Source: Mucilaginibacter glaciei (GTDB lineage Bacteria > Bacteroidota > Bacteroidia > Sphingobacteriales > Sphingobacteriaceae). Taken from it: DNA of 64,000 nucleotides. The number at the start of each line of letters is the position of its first letter. The stretch's first letter is position 1. The translations under genes and the position numbers were made by a program. The stretch spans positions 88,662 through 152,661 of the forward strand of contig NZ_JACWMX010000009.1 in the NCBI RefSeq assembly GCF_014773245.1, read 5' to 3'. The notes beneath the pieces are model-generated. The model was not told the origin of the DNA. It was given only the letters and a program-made list of their open reading frames with translations, and searched no databases. This document shows positions 58,012-64,000 of the stretch, one piece after another.

Positions 58012-58604
58012 TGAACCCGATTTTAACAGAGCTTGGAGTTTCCGAAGAACTCCAGGCTTTTTTTCAGGTTACCGACCTGGTGTTCAGCTATGGGCAGGAT
58101 ACCGAATGTTTTGGTGAAAACTTCCACCGGGTTCCTGCTACCTCAAATTTATGGGTGGCAGGTAATGATCTCACCACCGAGGTGGTCATTACCCATAGCG
58201 CGATGGAAGCAATTGCCTATTTAACCCTAAACCGCCACCGCTATCCCCGGATAGATACCCTGTCATTCATTGCCATAGGCAATCTGCCCCATGAGGGGCA
58301 ATTACAATGGATACGCTCCGGCTGGCTGAAAAAAAAACATACGCTTGTATTCGGCAATAACCTGTTAGGAAGGTTAGCCGATATTAAAGTAGCTGCGGGA
58401 CTGGCTGATCGCCAGGTCCGGCTGTACTGGAATAGCCCCCATATTCGCATAGAAACCGAAAACAGCCATCATGAACTGACGATGGATAACCTCTCACTGA
58501 ATGTTTTTGAAAAAGCCTTCGGCATCCGCTCCGGTATCCGCACCTATAAACCAATCAAGTTTGACACCTTTTTAGATCAATTGAAACACAATGGAAAACA
58601 ATGA
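58011..58604 (+). CDS. Hypothetical protein of the conjugative element
   Basis: 197 residues, soluble. 'VITHSAMEAIAYLTLNRHRY' and 'TLSFIAIGNLPHEGQLQWIR' hint at a Toprim-like alpha/beta fold (a Ser/Ala-Met-Glu-Ala motif after a strand), as in the Toprim-like proteins of this operon family, but this is weak. It overlaps the next gene by 14 bases. Confidence 0.6.
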   Translation: MNPILTELGVSEELQAFFQVTDLVFSYGQDTECFGENFHRVPATSNLWVAGNDLTTEVVITHSAMEAIAYLTLNRHRYPRIDTLSFIAIGNLPHEGQLQWIRSGWLKKKHTLVFGNNLLGRLADIKVAAGLADRQVRLYWNSPHIRIETENSHHELTMDNLSLNVFEKAFGIRSGIRTYKPIKFDTFLDQLKHNGKQ

Positions 58605-59046
58605 AATATTATTAAAACCGGCAATGAGCTTTGCCGTTATCAAAATCCTGCCGCTTATCTTTTTAGCCCTCATTTTTTTACTACTTGCTTGGTACCTGTC
58701 ATCTTTCTTTTTGTTGTTCAGTATCGGAACATTGGCTGCGGGCTGGTACCGCCTGCTGTATATCCGAAAAAGCATTTACCTGATCACCCCGGAAGTCGTC
58801 AGGATCAGCCGCGGAATATTCTTTAAAAGAACGGATATGCTGGAAATATACCGCGTTAAAGATTACGTCATCACGCAATCTTTTATTCTTCAGCTTTTGG
58901 GACTGATGAACCTGACCTTAAAAAGTACAGATGCGGAAAATCCGGTGATATGGATGGTTGGCATACCGGAATCTGACATTATCGACACGATCCGGGACTA
59001 TGTGCAGGAAGCGCGCAAACACAACAGAATTTATGAAATTAATTGA
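58591..59046 (+). CDS. PH-domain membrane protein
   Basis: 151 residues with two N-terminal transmembrane helices ('ILPLIFLALIFLLLAWYLSS', 'FLLFSIGTLAAGWYRLLYI') and a bacterial PH-like domain ('SIYLITPEVVRISRGIFFKR', 'IYRVKDYVITQSF'). Such proteins are common in Bacteroidota elements and of unknown function. It is the last gene of the overlapped series. Confidence 0.72.
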   Translation: MENNEILLKPAMSFAVIKILPLIFLALIFLLLAWYLSSFFLLFSIGTLAAGWYRLLYIRKSIYLITPEVVRISRGIFFKRTDMLEIYRVKDYVITQSFILQLLGLMNLTLKSTDAENPVIWMVGIPESDIIDTIRDYVQEARKHNRIYEIN

Positions 59047-59054
59047 ACAAAAAC

Positions 59055-59085
59055 TTTGATTTTACTAATACGATTAGTATATTTA
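59055..59085 (+). promoter_or_regulatory. Candidate Bacteroidota promoter
   Basis: TTTG (59055-59058) is followed after 19 bases by TATATTTA (59078-59085), close to the -33 TTTG / -7 TAnnTTTG arrangement. The start codon of the following small gene lies 14 bases further on. Confidence 0.35.
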
Positions 59086-59098
59086 GGTATTAAATATC

Positions 59099-59329
59099 AT
59101 GAAAACAATCGTCTATTTTATAGTCTCCTGCTTCATCTCCACTTTCGCTTTTTGGGGCGCATTGGTAGCGAGAAACCCGTTTCCGCTTTATGGAGTCGGC
59201 TTCGGAATCTGGGCGCTCTTCATTTGGGGTTATAACCAGCGGTCAAAAAAAGAAGCGGATAAACGTTTCCAGGAGCGAATGTTTCAAGACTTCATGCGAT
59301 CTAAAAATCGTAATACGAATCGCTGGTAA
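59099..59329 (+). CDS. Small membrane protein
   Basis: 76 residues with two hydrophobic segments ('IVYFIVSCFISTFAFWGALV', 'YGVGFGIWALFIWGY') and a basic tail ('NQRSKKEADKRFQERMFQDF'). No family recognised. It is followed by the terminator at 59414-59447 and so ends the transfer-region transcription. Confidence 0.6.
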   Translation: MKTIVYFIVSCFISTFAFWGALVARNPFPLYGVGFGIWALFIWGYNQRSKKEADKRFQERMFQDFMRSKNRNTNRW

Positions 59330-59413
59330 TTATTAATGATTTAATAATTTTTAGTATGTTGCATACATTAAAATATTGAGCAACCCGCTCATTATTGTGA
59401 TAAGGTTTAGGTT

Positions 59414-59450
59414 AAAATCCCCAGGCGGCGAGCGCTCTGGGGATTTTGTT
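59414..59450 (+). terminator. Terminator at the end of the transfer region
   Basis: AAAATCCCCAG (59414-59424) pairs with CTGGGGATTTT (59437-59447) over 11 bp with a 12-base loop, followed by GTTATT. It separates the transfer genes from the cargo genes. Confidence 0.8.
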
Positions 59451-59575
59451 ATTATATCATATTTTAGTGATTTTCATATCGATAAGTAACAATCCGGGGC
59501 ATCGGCAATGCAAAAATACAACCGCTTAAAGCGTCTTTAATTTCTAATAAATCAAGTCTTTTTTACGTAAACATT

Positions 59576-60526
59576 GTGAAAAAAAAGAATAGAGAAAACA
59601 GGTTTCAGAAAAAGTTAAGCCATAAGGAATCCAAGGGAGAGGCATCTGAATATGCGCAGGAATTTCTAAAAACGCCGGAAGACGGGCCGCTGGTTACCGA
59701 TGATGCCTATGCAGAACTGGACGCATTAGAGTATTTTAATAATAAGAGACTTCAAAAATTCCGGCAACGCCTGCTCTCCTTAATGAGCCATTATCCTGAT
59801 GATCTCAGGAAGATTGAAGCTGGTTTAAGTTCTTATGCCCATAGTGCCGCAATACACACAAGAGAACTTGCAGTACTGGTAAGGTCGCTATCGATGACTT
59901 TTGAAAATATCTTACTGGAAAATTATGAAAGCTCTGATGATGGTATCAGGCAGGTGATAAAAGCAAGCTACTTTGATACTACGGACTGGACCATTGATTT
60001 TGACTTAAAGCCGGAAGATTTGATCACGCCGGATGGGTTAAGGCATTACCGTTCCAACGCCAATAAAATAACTATCTCTGCAATGAATCATTGGTTGAGT
60101 TATATGGTGAAAAAGGAAGGCGAAAATTCGCTTGCGCAGCATTACGATGAACTTTTCATACAGAAAGGCGTAAATCATGCCCGGTATTACCAGGAAGTTC
60201 AACTTAAAGCGGATATGTTAAGCGCCTACACCGGTTTGCATCACTTTCCTTTTTTTGAAAGCGATATCTTATCGTCCTACTCAATATCTTTCGACGTGGC
60301 CGGCAAGTTTATGGCGGGTACCATTAACAGCAAAGGGCAGCGCAGGTTGATGATCGATGGGCATCCTGAAATGATTGAAGGAAGGATTTTATCATCCTGG
60401 ATGGTATCGCCAAGTTTTATCGACGGGCAGTTTGAAATCCTTTGTTTACCAAATCAGTTTACACTGTATGTTAATTGGAAGAACTATGATGAAATTGCGG
60501 CAGGATTTGGATTATCGAGAACCTGA
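59576..60526 (+). CDS. Hypothetical cargo protein
   Basis: 316 residues with GTG start at 59576. The N-terminus is very basic (KKKNRENRFQKKLSHKE), the body acidic and helical, then beta-rich at the C-terminus. No membrane segment, signal peptide or known motif. It lies alone between the terminator and a 60-residue ORF, in the cargo segment between the transfer genes and the recombinase. Confidence 0.6.
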   Translation: MKKKNRENRFQKKLSHKESKGEASEYAQEFLKTPEDGPLVTDDAYAELDALEYFNNKRLQKFRQRLLSLMSHYPDDLRKIEAGLSSYAHSAAIHTRELAVLVRSLSMTFENILLENYESSDDGIRQVIKASYFDTTDWTIDFDLKPEDLITPDGLRHYRSNANKITISAMNHWLSYMVKKEGENSLAQHYDELFIQKGVNHARYYQEVQLKADMLSAYTGLHHFPFFESDILSSYSISFDVAGKFMAGTINSKGQRRLMIDGHPEMIEGRILSSWMVSPSFIDGQFEILCLPNQFTLYVNWKNYDEIAAGFGLSRT

Positions 60527-60661
60527 TCAGGCTCACGCCTTCAGGTAACACCGACGTATTTGGTTACTAAGCTAGATATGATTAAATTTGTTTTTATCCA
60601 ATCGTTCAGCGTTTATACGCTATCCATCGCAAAATCGGTCACTTAAAAACCATTCAAAAAG

Positions 60662-60844
60662 ATGGCAAAGCAAATTTTAGTTACAGGCAACCCGTTTATG
60701 GTCACTGCCTTTTACGGCTCTTTAGTAGAACACTTTGTAGCCGGTGAAACGATCATCATCAGATCAGTTAACGGCTGGTGGTGTAAACGAAGTATCAGGC
60801 AGGTATTTGCCCGCGAACACAGTCAGTGCCTCGTTGATCTGTAG
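60662..60844 (+). CDS. Small hypothetical protein
   Basis: 60 residues (MAKQILVTGNPFMVTAFYGS...), compact and beta-rich with 'GETIIIRSVNGWWCKRSIRQ'. It resembles small single-domain proteins found scattered in Bacteroidota elements. No function assigned. Confidence 0.45.
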   Translation: MAKQILVTGNPFMVTAFYGSLVEHFVAGETIIIRSVNGWWCKRSIRQVFAREHSQCLVDL

Positions 60845-60914
60845 GTAAGTTCAGGTAATTGCGTTAAAGGCTCGGGAACGGGCCCTTAACTTTACCTTTA
60901 TCCCATATTGCGAT

Positions 60915-62051
60915 ATGATGATTAAAGTAGATTTTGAATTTGAAGCCGAAACAAATACGAACTATCCGATAATTTACTCTAAAGTAGCCTACAGTAAAGC
61001 TTATGAGGAAGCTGTAAAGTTCAATACAAGCTTTTATGACGCGGCTTATTCCGACGCTGCAAAGGCACATCTGAGTTGGTACGTTGCATATATTGACGAG
61101 ATCTTAAAAGGTAAGATATATAAAGATGAGCAGCTTGTGCCTCAGCTTTTTATCGTGGGAGCCATTCGTAAAGAACAAATCAAGGAATTTTTAAATTGTC
61201 ATCTTTTTGCCGCTAAAGATTATTGTAATTACCTGATCGAAAACATAAAGCCGGCAACAGTTCGAAGATATGATCATACCCTCCGTAGCCTTGATGTGGA
61301 CCTTGAACAGCTTCTTGTTCATTATGAAGTGCAGATCCGAAAATCCATCGATCGGGTTGCGCCGACGAGCTGGCGTAAACCGGTGCTGAGTCCGAACGAT
61401 ATATTTTCAGCAGCTAAGGAATTATTTTATATTGAAGACCGTGATACAATCGAAGATCTTTACCTGAGAGACCTGAAACCGATGGTGATGTTCCAAATCA
61501 GGCAGATGGTAGAAATATTCGGAAGACAGATCATTGGTTATACCGATATAGTGGATAAAAAAGATATACCGGTAAAGAAATTTACCCAGGTAGCCTGGGA
61601 ATTTATTGCGGAAGAATGCAAAAAAAAATCATCATCCCGGATCGTATTGCCATTTCCCGTGATCTTTATGAAAACATTGAATGGCTGGTCGAATAACTTT
61701 GTTCATACAAGTTATATCCATAGTGCTTACATTCAATATTATGCATTGCACATTCTTACACTGCTTTTAAAAGGTTCGGGCAGTTCATTCCGTATTTACA
61801 ATGGAAACATGCAGCGAAAGGGACATGCTGATATCATGATAAGCAATTATGAAGAGCTGAAAAAAGATTTTGAAATTTATATTAATAGAAGGCAGCCTGG
61901 CTTAAAAGTTAATTGGCTTCCAATTACCCAAATACAAGCTTACATTATTTCTTTGGGCTCAACAGTGCCGCAGTCATTATCATTCTGGGATAAAATCAGA
62001 TTGTTTTTCCGGCGTGTTTTCGGGAATATTCTCGGGTTGTTCAAACGCTGA
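60915..62051 (+). CDS. Hypothetical helical cargo protein
   Basis: 378 residues, largely helical, with an aromatic/His-rich segment 'NGWSNNFVHTSYIHSAYIQY' in the last third and a basic amphipathic C-terminus ('RLFFRRVFGNILGLFKR'). No known domain. The C-terminal helix could touch the membrane. It is the last cargo gene before the recombinase region. Confidence 0.6.
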   Translation: MMIKVDFEFEAETNTNYPIIYSKVAYSKAYEEAVKFNTSFYDAAYSDAAKAHLSWYVAYIDEILKGKIYKDEQLVPQLFIVGAIRKEQIKEFLNCHLFAAKDYCNYLIENIKPATVRRYDHTLRSLDVDLEQLLVHYEVQIRKSIDRVAPTSWRKPVLSPNDIFSAAKELFYIEDRDTIEDLYLRDLKPMVMFQIRQMVEIFGRQIIGYTDIVDKKDIPVKKFTQVAWEFIAEECKKKSSSRIVLPFPVIFMKTLNGWSNNFVHTSYIHSAYIQYYALHILTLLLKGSGSSFRIYNGNMQRKGHADIMISNYEELKKDFEIYINRRQPGLKVNWLPITQIQAYIISLGSTVPQSLSFWDKIRLFFRRVFGNILGLFKR

Positions 62052-62175
62052 TGAATAGGCGAACCCCGAGGTTCAATTATCTTTCTCGTTGAATTGATTT
62101 TACTGGTTTGAAACAGCTGATAAATAATCCATTTATCCTAATTTCCTGCAGGGTTGAGAAAGATGATTATTATTG

Positions 62176-62203
62176 TTCTGTAGTACCGAAACACTTGTCA
62201 ATT
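62176..62203. repeat. 28-base repeat, right copy (partner at 32554)
   Basis: TTCTGTAGTACCGAA followed by ACACTTGTCAATT, 25 of 28 identical to 32554-32581. It lies 46 bases before the small gene that precedes the serine recombinase. Confidence 0.5.
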
Positions 62204-62248
62204 TGATCTAAAAAAACACGGCATTATTGCAGCCTTACAGGCTTGATA

Positions 62249-62413
62249 ATGAAACCAATCCTACCTCATAAAAGAAATATCACTCCCGAACAGGCAGTTA
62301 AAGTGCTTGCCAGAAATGGAATAGTTGCTGACGAAAAAGAAGCGAAGATTATTTTGGATTTCTTATATATTTTGGCTAAATTGACTGTTAATCAATACTT
62401 TAATGACGCATAA
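62249..62413 (+). CDS. Small conserved protein upstream of the recombinase
   Basis: ATG 62249 opens a 54-residue frame (MKPILPHKRNITPEQAVKVL ... ILDFLYILAKLTVNQYFNDA). The pattern (basic start, 'I..EQA...L...G...DE.EA..ILDFLY.LA') is that of short conserved ORFs commonly found just before serine recombinases in Bacteroidota. It may be a recombination directionality or regulatory factor; unproven. Confidence 0.6.
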   Translation: MKPILPHKRNITPEQAVKVLARNGIVADEKEAKIILDFLYILAKLTVNQYFNDA

Positions 62414-62456
62414 CGTGGTCGTATTGTAATGCTCTCTTTATCAAATTCTTACTATT

Positions 62457-64000
62457 ATGACTTCTGCTTATTTATACGTCCGTGTAAGTACGGATGAGCA
62501 AAAAAGAAAAGGCTACTCTCTGCCTGAACAGGAAGACCGTTTACTACGCCACTGTGAATTCAACAACATTGAGGTAAAAGGTATTTTCCGGGAAGACTAC
62601 TCGGCCAAAAATTTCAAAAGGCCGGAATGGAACAAATTATTGACCGTTGTTAAAAACCGTAAAAAGAAAGACCGGGAAAATATCCTTTTCATCAAATGGG
62701 ATAGGTTTAGCAGGAATATCGAGTTTGCCTACCAGATGATCGGTATTTTAAGGGCGATCAATGTGCAGGCGATGGCCATCGACCAGCCGATTGATTTCAG
62801 CATTCCTGAGAGCACGGTAATGCTTGCGGTTTATTTATCTATCCCTGAAGCTGAAAATGGAAGACGCGCTTTAAATACCTCTGGTGGGATGCGCAGGGCC
62901 AGGAAAGAAGGCCGCTGGATGGGCGCGGCACCTAAAGGCTACCAAAACCTGGTTTATCCTGATGGAAGGAAGTATATCGCCCCAAAACATCCTGAAGCAA
63001 CTTTAATGAAATGGGTATTTGAGGAATTGTCCAAAGGTATTCTCGTTGCCGAACAGGTCCGAAAAATTGCGTGTCAGAGAGGCCTCAAATGTGAACGCAA
63101 TAATTTCTGGAAACTTATCCGAAATCCGATGTATGCGGGCATTATCGTGGTACCTCCATTTGAGAGTGAAGAAATGCAGTTTGTAAAATCTCAACATGAA
63201 GCCTTAATATCGCAGACGCTTTTTTATGAAGTTCAAAACATATTAAACGGCAATAAAAGACCAATAGCAACTAAGATAGTATCAAAGGATATGCTGCCGT
63301 TACGGGGCTTTTTAGAATGCCCGGACTGTAACCGAATGCTAACAGGCAGCGCATCTAAAGGAAGGCATGAGCGCTATTACTATTACCATTGCACTGGCAC
63401 TACCTGTAAATGCAGGTTCAAGGCAGAAACGGTAAATCAATACTTTGAGGACGAATTGATCAGGTTCAATTTGGCACCGGGTGTTGGTGAACTGTTTAAA
63501 ATGGTGGTAATGGATGAATGCAGGTCAACCAGCAGGGATGATTTGGATGAGCGCAAAGTTATTTCAAATAAAATTGAAGAGCAGGAATTAAATTTATCTA
63601 AGGCGCGGAAAAGGCTATTAAAAGAAGAAATTGATGCCGATGATTTTAAAGCTATTAAAGCCGAATGTAATGAAGAGCTAAGGCTGTTAGAAAGCAAGCT
63701 GGCGGATCTTCCAGCCAAATCTAACGAGTTAAAGTCTATAGAGATACTTTTAGACGTAGTAATAGCCAGATATTCAAATATTCTGCAACACTATAAAAAT
63801 CAGGTAGTTGAGGAAAAAAGAAAAATTATTGGTTCGATGTACCCCCAAAATCTCTGTTTTGACGGAACCCAACATCGAACCGCTTATTTGAGTGAGCCAC
63901 TTTCTCTTATCTTGCTGATAAACAGCAACTTACAAGGAAAAAAAAGAGGGGAAAAGTTGTCTTTTTACAACCTTTCCCCTCAAGTAGCCCGTAGGGGAAT
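62457..64000 (+). CDS. Large serine recombinase (3' end beyond window)
   Basis: ATG 62457 opens a frame that stays open to the window edge (at least 514 residues). The N-terminal catalytic domain has Ser11 in 'YLYVRVSTDEQKRKGYS', 'IKWDRFSRNIEFAYQMIGIL' and 'AVYLSIPEAENGRRALNTSG'. The recombinase domain and a zinc ribbon ('LECPDCNRMLTGS', 'YYYHCTGTTCKCRF') follow, then a coiled coil. The last residues ('VARRG') are read from a hairpin and the antisense of a tRNA gene. It is probably the integrase of the element; insertion next to the tRNA may have replaced its natural C-terminus. Confidence 0.87.
   Translation, partial: MTSAYLYVRVSTDEQKRKGYSLPEQEDRLLRHCEFNNIEVKGIFREDYSAKNFKRPEWNKLLTVVKNRKKKDRENILFIKWDRFSRNIEFAYQMIGILRAINVQAMAIDQPIDFSIPESTVMLAVYLSIPEAENGRRALNTSGGMRRARKEGRWMGAAPKGYQNLVYPDGRKYIAPKHPEATLMKWVFEELSKGILVAEQVRKIACQRGLKCERNNFWKLIRNPMYAGIIVVPPFESEEMQFVKSQHEALISQTLFYEVQNILNGNKRPIATKIVSKDMLPLRGFLECPDCNRMLTGSASKGRHERYYYYHCTGTTCKCRFKAETVNQYFEDELIRFNLAPGVGELFKMVVMDECRSTSRDDLDERKVISNKIEEQELNLSKARKRLLKEEIDADDFKAIKAECNEELRLLESKLADLPAKSNELKSIEILLDVVIARYSNILQHYKNQVVEEKRKIIGSMYPQNLCFDGTQHRTAYLSEPLSLILLINSNLQGKKRGEKLSFYNLSPQVARRG
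63937..63981 (-). terminator. Terminator of the minus-strand tRNA
   Basis: Read on the minus strand, GAGGGGAAAGGTTGT pairs with ACAACTTTTCCCCTC (one G-U-type mismatch) and is followed by eight T. It lies four bases after the inferred tRNA 3' end. It falls within the recombinase reading frame on the other strand. Confidence 0.7.
63985..64000 (-). tRNA. tRNA gene, 3' end only
   Basis: The minus strand reads ATT-CCCCT-ACGGGCT-A at the window edge, which fits the end of a T loop, a T-stem strand, a seven-base acceptor strand and a discriminator A. An intrinsic terminator follows directly downstream. The identity cannot be read from this fragment. Confidence 0.55.

Larger units (their letters stand above)
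30298..63985. mobile_element. Integrative conjugative element, CTnDOT-like (approximate limits)
   Basis: The stretch holds rteC, relaxosome genes, a full Bacteroidota-type tra set (TraA to TraN with VirB4- and VirD4-type ATPases), ArdC anti-restriction, cargo genes and a serine recombinase that reads into a tRNA 3' end at 63985. The right limit is probably at or near the tRNA. The left limit is not proven: rteC belongs to such elements, but the peptide and defence loci to its left might also be cargo of the same or another element. Confidence 0.65.

Overview
The window looks like a chromosomal stretch from a Bacteroidota of the Sphingobacteriaceae type (Pedobacter/Mucilaginibacter-like). The reasons are a CTnDOT-type tra gene set, an RteC homologue, a SusC/SusD pair, DUF6520 and MauE proteins, mostly weak Shine-Dalgarno sequences, and at least one exact TAnnTTTG promoter element. 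No housekeeping gene is complete; only the 3' end of a tRNA is visible, at the extreme right edge. Almost everything is accessory DNA: two ubiquitin-like conjugation cassettes, a defence-type island, a peptide (bacteriocin-like) locus and an integrative conjugative element.

Region 1 (1-2925) is the 3' part of a PRTRC cassette: a ubiquitin-like protein C, a hypothetical gene with a probable frameshift, an E2-like protein B and a ThiF/E1-like protein. Region 2 (3200-18500) is a dense island. It holds a frameshifted HTH gene; a DUF2779 nuclease converging on a WYL regulator; a four-gene run (DUF2188, DUF1883, zinc ribbon, CoiA-like nuclease); a three-gene satD operon facing away from an RloC/PrrC-like ATPase-nuclease; a PIN toxin with an XRE-ImmA protease antitoxin; and, across a palindromic operator, a multi-ubiquitin operon (triple ubiquitin-like protein, DUF6791 E2-like protein, ThiF E1, DUF6527 metalloprotein) followed by a putative PD-(D/E)XK/zinc-finger protein. 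A frameshifted, 5'-truncated metallo-beta-lactamase-fold gene closes the island.

Region 3 (19000-30250) holds two small XRE regulators, a palindromic operator with a TAnnTTTG box, and a strongly structured and apparently bistable RNA leader. Then come a small acidic protein, a TlpA thioredoxin, SusC and SusD. Convergent to these lie DUF6520, a MauE/DoxX-like membrane protein and two HTH proteins. A 55-residue double-glycine-type peptide precursor follows, not previously delimited as an ORF, with a rhomboid protease, a polytopic membrane protein and a C39 peptidase-membrane protein that lacks the usual ATPase domain. I read this as a peptide production, oxidation and export locus.

Region 4 (30298-64000) is an integrative conjugative element: rteC, a Fic protein with a multi-site operator, a Toprim primase-like protein, a cruciform oriT candidate, MobC-like protein, relaxase, ParA/TraA, TraE (duplicated, with remnants of a third copy), TraF, TraG (VirB4), three tandem VirB5/TraI-like paralogues, TraJ-TraN, a 1821-residue methylase-helicase, the VirD4 coupling protein, an M23 peptidase, ArdC and accessory genes, ending in a terminator at about 59430. 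A cargo segment of unrecognised genes follows. Last is a serine recombinase whose open reading frame runs through the terminator and into the antisense of a tRNA 3' end, which probably marks an insertion point.
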